Source: Paracoccus jeotgali
Lineage (GTDB): Bacteria; Pseudomonadota; Alphaproteobacteria; Rhodobacterales; Rhodobacteraceae
NCBI RefSeq assembly: GCF_002865605.1
Contig: NZ_CP025583.1
Location: 104,501-168,500 of the forward strand
DNA: 64,000 nucleotides
Reading direction: 5' to 3'
Made by a program: the position numbers and the translations under genes. Positions 46,684 through 55,116 of the stretch are shown in pieces. The notes under the pieces were generated by a model that saw only the letters and a list, made by a program, of their open reading frames with translations, was not told where the DNA came from and did not search any database. The stretch's first letter is position 1. Each line of letters begins with the position of its first letter.

Positions 46684-48009
46684 ATGCAACCGAAACTCTC
46701 GGTCAGAAACCTCTACAAAATCTTTGGCAAGCAGCACGCTGCCGCCATGCAGATGCTGCGCGACGGCGCGACCAAGGCCGACATCCTGGAACGGACCGGC
46801 GCCACGGTCGGCGTTCAGGATGCCAGCTTTGACGTCCATGAGGGCGAGATTTTCGTCGTCATGGGCCTGTCGGGTTCCGGCAAATCGACGCTGGTGCGGA
46901 CGCTGAACGGGCTGATCCCGCCCAGTTCCGGCACGATCCGCATCGATGGCGAGGATATCGCCGGTGCCTCGCGCAGCGATCTGCGCCGCATCCGGCGCGA
47001 GAAGATCGCCATGGTGTTCCAGCATTTCGCGCTGTTTCCACATTGGACCATCGCGGAAAACGTGGCCTATGGGTTGAAGGTGCGCGGCGTGCCCGCGGCC
47101 GAGCGGCGTGTCCGCGCGCTCGAGGTTCTGGAAAAGGTGGGGCTTGCGCCGTGGGCCGACAGCCTGCCTTCGGACCTGTCGGGCGGGATGCAGCAGCGCG
47201 TCGGGCTGGCCCGCGGGCTGGCGGCCGACCCCGACATCCTGCTGATGGACGAGCCCTTTGGCGCGCTTGACCCGCTGATCCGCCGCGACATGCAGACCGA
47301 GCTGATCAGCCTGCAGAAAGAGCTGAAAAAGACCATCATCTTCATCACTCACGACTTGAACGAGGCGCTGCTGCTGGGCAACCGCATCGCGATCATGAAG
47401 GATGGCGAGATCGTCCAGATCGGCACCGCGCAGGAAATCGTCACCAGCCCCGCCGATGACTATGTCGCGGCCTTCGTGGCAGATATCGACCGTGGGCGGG
47501 TGTTCACCGTGGACGACGTCTCGGGCGAGCCGATCACCATCCAGCTGCGCGCGACCCCGGTGGCCGAGGCGCTGCGCCTGATGGAGGAACACGGCTCGCA
47601 CGCGCTGTATGTGCTGGATGGCGAGCGCGTGGCCGGTGTCGTGACCTATCGCGACCTCGCGTCGAGCGAGATGGACAGTTCGACCCCCAGCCCGACGATC
47701 AGCAACACGCTGATCACCGAGTTTCCGACCACCAATGCCGATACTCAATTGCACGAGCTTTACGGCGCGGCGGGCGAGGGCTTGCCCATCGCCGTCACCG
47801 ACGACCGCGACCGGCTGGTCGGCGTCGTCGATCCGCATGAGCTGCTGAGCCACCTTTGGGCCGGCGAAAACGGCGAGAATGGCGAGGGCGAGGCCACCGA
47901 TGCGGCCCCAGACACGCCTGAAGACACAGCGTCACCGCGCCCACCGTCGCCGCCCGCGCAGCCGGACGCCACTGCGAAGAAGGAGGTTACCGATGTTCAG
48001 CCCCGCTGA
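46684..48009 (+). CDS. proV: Glycine betaine/proline ABC transporter ATP-binding protein
   Basis: This is the ATPase of a ProU/OpuA-type compatible-solute importer. The N-terminal helix-rich region (KIFGKQHAAAMQMLRDGATKADI) and ABC domain have Walker A GLSGSGKST, signature LSGGMQQRVGLARG and Walker B ILLMDEPFGALDPLIR. Two CBS domains occupy about residues 275-400 and may sense ionic strength, followed by an acidic/Pro-rich tail of about 40 residues. ATG 46684 follows GGAG. Length is 441 aa. It overlaps proW by 17 bases. Confidence 0.93.
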   Translation: MQPKLSVRNLYKIFGKQHAAAMQMLRDGATKADILERTGATVGVQDASFDVHEGEIFVVMGLSGSGKSTLVRTLNGLIPPSSGTIRIDGEDIAGASRSDLRRIRREKIAMVFQHFALFPHWTIAENVAYGLKVRGVPAAERRVRALEVLEKVGLAPWADSLPSDLSGGMQQRVGLARGLAADPDILLMDEPFGALDPLIRRDMQTELISLQKELKKTIIFITHDLNEALLLGNRIAIMKDGEIVQIGTAQEIVTSPADDYVAAFVADIDRGRVFTVDDVSGEPITIQLRATPVAEALRLMEEHGSHALYVLDGERVAGVVTYRDLASSEMDSSTPSPTISNTLITEFPTTNADTQLHELYGAAGEGLPIAVTDDRDRLVGVVDPHELLSHLWAGENGENGEGEATDAAPDTPEDTASPRPPSPPAQPDATAKKEVTDVQPR

Positions 48010-48925
48010 CCTGATGACGCTGCCCTTCGACGATTGGGTGAACTCTTTCGTGCGCGGTTGGCTGGTGCCGAATTTCCGCCCCGCCTTCCGGGCCGCGCAG
48101 GTGCCGATCAGCATGGTGCTGGGCGGGCTCGACAGCTTTTTCCGCTGGATCCCGATGCTGGTCATGACGGCGGGCTTTGCCGCCGTGGCATGGCGCACCG
48201 CCGGGCGCGGCGTGGCGCTGTTCACGCTGCTGGGCTTCATCTTCATCGACATGATCGGGCTGTGGGACTATACCATGACCACGCTGGCCATGGTCATTAC
48301 CTCGGTCCTGTTCTGTGCCCTGATCGGCATCCCGGTGGGGATTCTGTCGGCGGGTGCTGACAAGCTGTGGGCGGTGGTGCGGCCCATCCTCGACGTGATG
48401 CAGACCATCCCCAGCTTCGTCTATCTGGTGCCCATCGTGATGCTGTTCGGCGTCGGCATGGCACCGGGGATCATTGCGACGATCATCTTTGCGCTGCCGC
48501 CCATCGTGCGGCTGACCAATCTGGGCATCCGCAATGTGCGCGCCGATCTGGTCGAGGCGGCCGAGGCCTTCGGCTCAAACCGCTGGCAGATGCTGTGGGA
48601 TGTGCAATTGCCGCTGGCGATGCGCACCATCATGGCGGGCCTGAACCAGACCCTGATGCTGGCGCTGTCGATGGTCGTCATCGCCGCGCTGATCGGCGCG
48701 GGCGGGCTGGGCCTTGTGGTCAACACCGGCCTTGGCCGCATGGATGTGGGCGGCGCGACGGCAGGCGGGGTCGGCATCGTGATCCTCGCCATCGTGCTGG
48801 ACCGCATCACCCAGGGCCTGACCGAGCCGTCGGCCCGGCGCCAGACCTCGCTGCGCCAGACGCTGGTCGGGTTCTTCCGGCCCGGCGCGCAGATGCAGGC
48901 CACCGATATTCCGAAGGCGGGCTGA
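47993..48925 (+). CDS. proW: Glycine betaine/proline ABC transporter permease
   Basis: This permease subunit (310 aa) has the ProW layout: N-terminal periplasmic-side segment, then spans with the EAA loop LVEAAEAFGSNRWQMLWDVQLPLA near residue 205 that docks on ProV. The start ATG 47993 has an AAGGAGG ribosome site and lies within the proV tail. It ends 78 bases before proX. Confidence 0.93.
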   Translation: MFSPADLMTLPFDDWVNSFVRGWLVPNFRPAFRAAQVPISMVLGGLDSFFRWIPMLVMTAGFAAVAWRTAGRGVALFTLLGFIFIDMIGLWDYTMTTLAMVITSVLFCALIGIPVGILSAGADKLWAVVRPILDVMQTIPSFVYLVPIVMLFGVGMAPGIIATIIFALPPIVRLTNLGIRNVRADLVEAAEAFGSNRWQMLWDVQLPLAMRTIMAGLNQTLMLALSMVVIAALIGAGGLGLVVNTGLGRMDVGGATAGGVGIVILAIVLDRITQGLTEPSARRQTSLRQTLVGFFRPGAQMQATDIPKAG

Positions 48926-49003
48926 CGCCTGCCACCCTTGCGGCGGGCCGTGCCGGTCCGCCCGACACCCATCTACCAAAGAAGAAACGAAAGGGAGACA
49001 CGG

Positions 49004-50023
49004 ATGATGTTCCGTTTAACCAAGACCATGACCGCAATCGGCACCGCGCTGCTGCTGGCCGCCCCGGCAATGGCCGCCGAGAAGCCCGGCGAGGGCGTCA
49101 GCATCCAGATGGCGCAGCCGACCTGGGACACGGGCTGGTTCCAGACCGCGATCTACAGCGACCTGCTGCGCGAACTGGGCTATGAGGTCTCGCAGCCCAT
49201 GACGCTGGACAACCCGGCCTTTTATCAGGCGGTGGCGTTCGGCGATGTGACGATGTGGGTCGATGGCTGGTTCCCCGGCCACAACTCGTATCGCGACACC
49301 TTCGAGCAGGGGGCCGAGATCGTGGGCGCGGTCGCTCTGGGCGGCGCGCTGCAGGGCTATCTGGTCGACAAGGCCTCGGCCGAGAAATACGACATCACCT
49401 CGCTGGACGATTTCAAGCGCGAGGAGGTCCGCGAGGCCTTTGACCGCAACGGTGACGGCAAGGCCGACATGGTCGGCTGCCCGCCCGGCTGGGCCTGCGA
49501 AGAGGTCATCGCCCATCATCGCGAAGCCTATGGGATGGACGACTATATCAACGTGACCTCGGCCAACTATTCGGCCGCGATGGCCGATGCCGTCGCCGCC
49601 TATGAGCAGGGCGAGCCGATCCTGTTCTATACCTGGACCCCGAACTGGACCGTTAACGAACTGACCCCGGGCGAGGATGTGGTCTGGATTCAGGTCCCCT
49701 TCGTCGATCTGGTCGAGACCGAAAAGGGTCTTGAAGACGCGGCCACCATGGAGGGCGTCGAGGGCTGCGTGGCCGATCCCTGCATGCTAGGCTATGTCGC
49801 CAATGACATCGTGCCGGTGGTGAACAGCGACTTCATCAAGGACAACCCCGCCGTCCGCGCCCTGTTCGAGGCCGCGGCCATCCCGCTGACCGACATCTAC
49901 GCGCAGAACGCGCTGATGAACGAAGGCGACGAGGATGTGGAAGGTCACGCCAAGGACTGGATCGCCGAGAACCGCGATCAGGTCGACCAGTGGCTGGAAA
50001 CCGCCCGCGCCGCGGCCGAGTGA
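49004..50023 (+). CDS. proX: Glycine betaine-type ABC transporter substrate-binding protein
   Basis: This periplasmic binding protein has a signal peptide (residues 1-22, ending AMA) and an OpuAC fold. Tryptophan-rich motifs (PTWDTGWFQTAIY, MWVDGWFPGHN, FYTWTPNWTVNEL) can form the aromatic cage for quaternary ammonium ligands, so glycine betaine, proline betaine or choline are likely. Length is 339 aa. AAGGGAGA precedes ATG 49004. A clear terminator follows at 50058. Confidence 0.93.
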   Translation: MMFRLTKTMTAIGTALLLAAPAMAAEKPGEGVSIQMAQPTWDTGWFQTAIYSDLLRELGYEVSQPMTLDNPAFYQAVAFGDVTMWVDGWFPGHNSYRDTFEQGAEIVGAVALGGALQGYLVDKASAEKYDITSLDDFKREEVREAFDRNGDGKADMVGCPPGWACEEVIAHHREAYGMDDYINVTSANYSAAMADAVAAYEQGEPILFYTWTPNWTVNELTPGEDVVWIQVPFVDLVETEKGLEDAATMEGVEGCVADPCMLGYVANDIVPVVNSDFIKDNPAVRALFEAAAIPLTDIYAQNALMNEGDEDVEGHAKDWIAENRDQVDQWLETARAAAE

Positions 50024-50057
50024 TCAAGCCGAACTGACCGGCTGAGACCGAAACCTG

Positions 50058-50088
50058 ACCCGAGGCCTTGCGAGAGGCGTCGGGTTTT
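50058..50088 (+). terminator. Rho-independent terminator after proX
   Basis: ACCCGA and GCCT (50058-50068) pair with AGGC and TCGGGT (50075-50085), followed by TTT. The stem has matched single-base bulges and ends the proVWX transcript. Confidence 0.85.
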
Positions 50089-50203
50089 CCTTTGCGCTGT
50101 CGGGTGTTTCGGTGAGGGCGTGGCGTTCGCGGCTTTCGGGGTCCATCTAATGCGAGTTGGCGGTGCTGCCGCGCCGTCGTCCTTTCCCAGCACCCCAAAC
50201 GCA

Positions 50204-50227
50204 AATGGCCCCCTTGCGGGGGCCATT
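50204..50227 (-). terminator. Hairpin terminator of the CHRD gene
   Basis: AATGGCCCCC pairs perfectly with GGGGGCCATT around a four-base loop. On the minus strand it follows the CHRD stop by 22 bases and is followed by TTTGCGTTT. Confidence 0.75.
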
Positions 50228-50248
50228 CCTGCAGAAACTCTGCTGTCG

Positions 50249-50677
50249 TTATTCCTTGGCCATCAGCTGGCCGCGGATTTCGCCATCCGGATACTGCTCT
50301 GTATGGACGTTGACGTAGTATTTGCCGTCCTGCAGCTCGGCGATCTGGTCGGCGGTGATATCGGCGCTGCCTTCCATGATCGCGTCGGACATGTCGATGA
50401 CCGGCGGGGCGTTCTCATCCTCGGCGGCGGGGCCGTGGATATGGGCGGCGGTCGCGTCGCCGGTCAGATCCTGATAGCTGACCACCCAGGACACCGTGTT
50501 GGCGTCGGTATCGACCGTCACCTCGGCCGTGCCGGTCGCGGCGCTGTCGGCGGGCGGCACCTCGGCATCGGCGGTCAGATCGGCGGTGTAGGTCATCGTC
50601 TCGGCGAAGGCGGGCAGCGCCATCAGCGCACCCGCAGCGAGCGTGGCACCAAAGCGGCGTAGAATTGTCATCTGCAT
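50249..50677 (-). CDS. Exported CHRD domain protein
   Basis: A 142-residue protein with a signal peptide (residues 1-25, ending AFA) and one CHRD domain, named from chordin. Landmarks are LTADAEVPPADSAATGTAEVTVD, AAHIHGPA near residue 80 and NVHTEQYPDGEIRGQL at the C-terminus. Bacterial CHRD proteins are periplasmic or surface and of unknown function. AAGGAG lies eight bases before the ATG at 50677. It is the last intact gene before the island and is divergent from the dusA start. Confidence 0.85.
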   Translation of the reverse strand: MQMTILRRFGATLAAGALMALPAFAETMTYTADLTADAEVPPADSAATGTAEVTVDTDANTVSWVVSYQDLTGDATAAHIHGPAAEDENAPPVIDMSDAIMEGSADITADQIAELQDGKYYVNVHTEQYPDGEIRGQLMAKE

Positions 50678-50887
50678 TTCGAAAACTCCTTGAACAGTTG
50701 TTTCGACCCCTCTCAACCCGTGAGGTGGGCAGATGTTCCTGCCGACGGCTTGGCTGGGCGGAAATCCGCGTGTATAGCTGCGCGTCGTTCCGGTGCCTGC
50801 CTCTGCCGGCGCCGGCCAGCCTGCCGCACTCTGGCGGCGGATCTTAAAGCGGCTGCGCCCGGTGCCGCAAACTGACAAAGAGTAGCC

Positions 50888-50950
50888 ATGTCCCACCCCG
50901 CCTACAGGCTGTCCGTCGCGCCGATGATGGACTGGACGGATTTAATATAG
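50888..50950 (+). pseudogene. dusA: dusA, 5' fragment at the island junction (attL)
   Basis: The first codons read MSHPAYRLSVAPMMDWTD, the start of tRNA-dihydrouridine synthase A, then LI and a stop. The homology ends at the codon after the conserved PMMDWTD, the place where a known group of tyrosine integrases inserts genomic islands. The rest of dusA, with a new 5' end supplied by the element, would be expected at the other end, beyond the window. Everything to the right has a different character (restriction and conjugation genes). Confidence 0.8.
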
Positions 50951-51145
50951 AAAACAATGGCTTGCAAGGTGGCGTGTGCACTGAATGTTCCCGTTTTGAT
51001 CGCAGAATTTCGCGCTCTAGCGTAGGCCAGAGTGGGTCCTTTGGATGACTGGACCGACCGACATTTCGGACAGTTTGAATGGGGCGATCACCGGTTCATG
51101 CCGCCGCGATGGCAGCCACTCCGCTTGCCTCGCCCGGCGCTTTGC
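50951..51145. other. Noncoding left end of the island with a second dusA-like tract
   Basis: No gene is supported here. At 51044-51064 the sequence GATGACTGGACCGACCGACAT reads DDWTDRHF in one frame and resembles the dusA codons for MMDWTDRHC. It may be a second att-like remnant or chance. The rest is AT-richer than the flanking chromosome. Confidence 0.4.
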
Positions 51146-52447
51146 TTAGGCCGCCACGGCAGCCGGCAACATCCGTCCCAACAGCTTCTTCACAGCCTCG
51201 ACATGCGATCCCGAGGGACGGGTCATGACGAGGGTTGCGACATGAAGGGTCTCTTCGGCGTCTTCACGTGCAATGGCGTATCGGGTGCATATCGGTTCTG
51301 GCGGGAGATCGCCGTGATGGGGGTAGAGCAACATGACGTCCCGGCCATAGAGTTGGCTGTAGGCCATCAGTTGATACACGTCGGCCTGGCTGATCCCCTG
51401 TTTGGGGTCGTCAATGCGAGGGGCCATCCGCTTCCACTTGGTGTCGACGACGAGGACGGTTTGATCCCCATTTCTGATGATGAGGTCCGGCTTGGTCCGA
51501 AACCGCCCCGTATCGGCTTCGAACAGGCAGTCCCGATGGCCGCCCTGTGCTGAAACCCGGTATCCGCTTCCGGCCAGAGCGCTAGTGACCAGTCTGGCGA
51601 CGTATTGCTCGAACAAGGCATTCATCTCGAACAAGAGCGCATGACCATTCATAGCCCCCGCGCTGGTCTGCTGGTGCCGATCGCCGAGAAGGAGACGCGC
51701 GAAGGAAAGAAGCTCGCGCCACCGCTGATTGGTCCGATCCAGAGTAATCTGGTCCCATCGCAACGCAGGGACGGGAACCTCGGTCACATCCGCATAGGCG
51801 AAGCCCAGCTCGCGCAGGATACGCTGATTGTCGGGGGCCTGAGCCACACGCTGCAAACGGGTCACGGCGGCGCGCATCACCTGGTTCAGCGCGATGTCGG
51901 AGGACAGCTCGTCGTACCGACAGGCCAGCCGCTGTGGCGTAACCGCATGGCGTGAAAACTGTCGGGTGACGTCGAGCCTTCCGCGCAGGGCGGGGAGGTC
52001 GTCTGCATGATCCACATACCGGCGCGGCAGACCCATCCGCACCGCTTCCATCAGGCGGGCGCAAAACAGGCGGATCAACAGTTCCAGAATAGTGTCCTTC
52101 TGCCATCCGAGCTGCGCCATCGATCCTGCATCGATCCGCAGATCGTGAACCACCGCCAGCATGTGGATGAGACGGCGACGAAGGGTTTCGTCAGAAGCGT
52201 CGTGCTCTCCAAGACCTTCGATCTTGGGGAGGATCTCCAGCTGACATCCCGGCGCGGCGATCACGCCGACCACGCCGCGGGCCCGCAGGCCTTTGCGGCC
52301 GTGTTCGAGCACGCCTTCGCCGCCACGACCCGCGAAGCTGGAACGCGCCGCGACGGCGGCAATCCGATCAGCCTCGGCCGTCGGGATGGTGGAGTCGTCA
52401 TCCCCGTAGCCGATGCGCTGCCATTCGCGGAGAGTGCGGCGGATCAT
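51146..52447 (-). CDS. mcrC: McrC-like restriction subunit
   Basis: McrC is the nuclease subunit of the methylation-dependent type IV restriction enzyme McrBC. The C-terminal half carries the PD-(D/E)xK nuclease motif: TKPDLIIRNG followed by LVVDTKWK, giving Asp...Asp-x-Lys. The N-terminal half contacts the McrB ring. Length is 433 aa. ATG 52447 overlaps the mcrB stop (ATGA); a longer frame reading into mcrB is rejected. The broken mcrB upstream may leave the system inactive. Confidence 0.88.
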   Translation of the reverse strand: MIRRTLREWQRIGYGDDDSTIPTAEADRIAAVAARSSFAGRGGEGVLEHGRKGLRARGVVGVIAAPGCQLEILPKIEGLGEHDASDETLRRRLIHMLAVVHDLRIDAGSMAQLGWQKDTILELLIRLFCARLMEAVRMGLPRRYVDHADDLPALRGRLDVTRQFSRHAVTPQRLACRYDELSSDIALNQVMRAAVTRLQRVAQAPDNQRILRELGFAYADVTEVPVPALRWDQITLDRTNQRWRELLSFARLLLGDRHQQTSAGAMNGHALLFEMNALFEQYVARLVTSALAGSGYRVSAQGGHRDCLFEADTGRFRTKPDLIIRNGDQTVLVVDTKWKRMAPRIDDPKQGISQADVYQLMAYSQLYGRDVMLLYPHHGDLPPEPICTRYAIAREDAEETLHVATLVMTRPSGSHVEAVKKLLGRMLPAAVAA

Positions 52448-53399
52448 GAGCCGAGCAGCCGCGCATAATCGAAGCTGTCTTCGCGCACGTCCCACCGGAA
52501 GCGCGGCATCGCCTCACCATTATCGAGCCCAGGCGGTGCCTTCAGGACCGACCTGTTCAGAAAGCCCCCCTTGATCGGCCTGTCATGCGTTTCCAGATCG
52601 CCGAGTACCGCGGCGATCTTCCCCCAGTCCTCGAAGAAGTACTCGGCCAGCAGCGGGATCACCTTGTGCCGCATTACCGCGTCGACATCCGCGCGGGTGT
52701 CGCAGCCGGTGAAATAGGCATGCCCGATCTGGTGATCGCGATCGTAGAGATACTCGATGCGTTCATTGATGATGGTCAGAAGGTTCGGCAGATCGATGCC
52801 CGTGCGGTCGGCCGCGTCCTTCAGCACGGACGGATCGGGCATCATTTCCCGGAATGTGAATCGCCGCCTCAGCGCTGTGTCGAGCAGAGCGATGGAGCGG
52901 TCTGCCGTGTTCATCGTGCCGACGATATGCAGGTTCGACGGAACACCGAACTCATCCCCCGAGTAAGGCATGCGCACCTTGAGATGGTTGGGCTGGCCAA
53001 GCCGCTTGTCTGGTTCCAGCAGCGTGATCAGCTCTCCGAACACCTTGGAGATATTGGCGCGGTTGATCTCGTCGATGATCAGGACGAAAGGTTCAGGTTC
53101 TGAGGGCCCCTCGTTCCTCTGGCTATTCATGTAGCGTTCAAGCGCGGGCACGTTGAGCGAGGACTTGTCGATTTCATATATTGTTCGCTGAACGAGGCCT
53201 ACTTTGGCAACGTCGCTGGATTCTATGCCATCCCGATCAACCCAAAGCCAATTCACCGCGCGGCGATGGGCATAGTCTCCAGCACGTCCCTCTATCGGTT
53301 CAAACTTGTAGTCTCCCTCGACGATACCAATCGCGCGGACAAGCAAGTTCCCTTTGGTCACGATTAGAACGGCGCCGACTTTCAGGCTGTTCCGAAAAG
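52444..53399 (-). pseudogene. mcrB: mcrB, C-terminal part (frameshifted)
   Basis: This frame carries the second half of the McrB GTPase: Walker B LIIDEINRANISKVFGELI, the signature MNTADRSIALLD and arginine-rich LRRRFTFRE. It also holds the end of the inserted EVE-like domain (AIGIVEGDYKFE, HRRAVNWL). It lacks a P-loop, which is in the other frame upstream. The break is at an A4 run, 53395-53398 (T4 on the coding strand); one more base would restore NLFRNSL and a single reading frame of about 858 codons. A GTG at 53361 could start a separate product but without a P-loop it would not hydrolyse GTP. Confidence 0.8.
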
Positions 53400-55016
53400 G
53401 TTGGTCATCATCGTGGCAGGCTGAGAGATAAACGCCTCTGGGTCTTCCTTGCGCCGGGCTTCCGCAGCGGCGTGGATTGCCTCCCGAGTGCTAAAGCGGG
53501 GATCGGAGAGATCAAACTCGTAGAACCCAAAGATCGCGCAATTCTTCTCAATGGCTTCCTCAAAAAGCGGGGCGTCTTCGGGCAAGTGCTTCGCGCCTAT
53601 CGACATCTTGAAAACACGTCGGCCTTCGAGCGAAAGCTTTGTTCCAGAACTGACCGTTCCTCGGCTCACTTCCGCGCGTCGCGCGATGCGACGAAAGATC
53701 CCTGGTACTGTCTCCAGCCGGAACCCCGCCGAGGATGTGTCCTCGCCATCATCCGCGCCGGTCATCGGCTGCCGGCCCTCGACGAACTCTTCATAAGCCA
53801 TCGACTGATGGAAGGTAACGAACTCGATCCGCCCCGCGGCAAGAAATCCCTGGTAGACGGCCATCAGATCGTCGCGATCCTCTGGCACCTCTTCCCCACA
53901 TAATCTGACGGCTTCGGCTGCCGTGCTGAACGTCTTCCCGGTGCCAGGCGGGCCATAGAGTATAAGATTGCTGGCTTTGGGGTGTGCATCGTTTTGGGCG
54001 ACGGCCATTGTACGTTCCACTTGCTCTCTTGGTTTTTGGATGCCGCCATGGGCAGGCACCCCGATTTTCTCCGCTATGTTTGGGTCCAGTTGGTAGCCGA
54101 CGAGCTTATCCCCACCGTAGGTCAAATAGTTGACCGTGCCGCCCGCGATGGCTTTGAATCTGGATGCAAGCCCTTCAACAAGCATCGCCCGCGCGACGAC
54201 GACGATATCTTCAGTTTCAATTGCTTCGTCGGCTTTATTGCCTGCGCCCTTGGGCTTGATCCAATAGGCCGAGATACCGTTGGTCCGGTTGAAGTTCTTC
54301 ACTGGTTGGTACGGCTTTCCAGCGGCGTCAAAGAGCGTGAATGGACGCTCGTTCTGTGACGCTGCCGCCTCGTCGAGCCCGAAACGAAATACAGTTGCCG
54401 AGCTTTGATCAGCACCGATCCGCTCCGGAGCGCTGACCTGTGCGAGGTCCTGGAAAATCTTGCCTGCCAGTGCCTGACAAATGTTCGGCCAAGCCTCATT
54501 CAGGTTGAGGGCCGTGTTCACGTCCCGAACGAGCACATCGACATGGGAGGTACCTTCTTCACGTGCGGGCTCGATGTACTTTTCCAGAACGTGTTGCCGA
54601 ATGCGATCCGCATCCTTCGCTGTGCCCGGCGGATCACCCGCCAAGAACCGGCCGTACTGCGCCAACCAACTGCTCCAGTTCGACAGCCTGTTATGGGGCT
54701 TTTCCGAGTCCGGCATCAGGATACGAAAATCTTCGCCTCCTGACCGAGCGTCGTCACGCATCGCTTTGAGACGTTCCCTGAGGCCCACAAACTGATCGGC
54801 CTTCCAAGCTGCCTCGAGGTTCTGATAGGGCATACCAAGCGCGGTCAGGTTTCGTTCTAGCGTTCGGACTGCATAGGCCCTCGAGTTTCGCCCTGCTTCC
54901 GTTTGCGCACCGCCTTGTTCCAGCCATGCCTTGAATTCGTTCTCGTCCCTCAATTCACTGCCCTTCACGATGCATCTGTCCGCAGTCTCCAACGCTGCTG
55001 TCATTCTGTCCAACAT
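53382..55016 (-). pseudogene. mcrB: mcrB, N-terminal part with Walker A (frameshifted)
   Basis: This frame (544 codons) begins mcrB. Residues 1-330 are a variable region that in McrB-type proteins reads modified DNA. Walker A GPPGTGKT is at 355-362, then QSMAYEEFVEG. An inserted domain begins at about 450 (VFKMSIGAKHLPE) and is cut by the frameshift after MMTNLFGTA. Together with the next frame it is a normal McrB-like GTPase. The fault may be a real mutation or a base-calling error in the homopolymer. Confidence 0.8.
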
Positions 55017-55116
55017 TCTGGACTTTGGGAGAAAAAGAAAACCCCTGGGTGCGGAGCCACAACTTTGGAAGCTTATCGGTTTCCGTCAGGCAGCCGGACG
55101 GGGGGGCGGGCTGAAT

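Noticed and set aside
53382..53400. Programmed -1 frameshift joining the two mcrB frames
   Set aside because: A -1 slip at CTT-TTC would join the frames, but the site is not a canonical slippery heptamer and no stimulatory structure is evident; mutation or base error is simpler.
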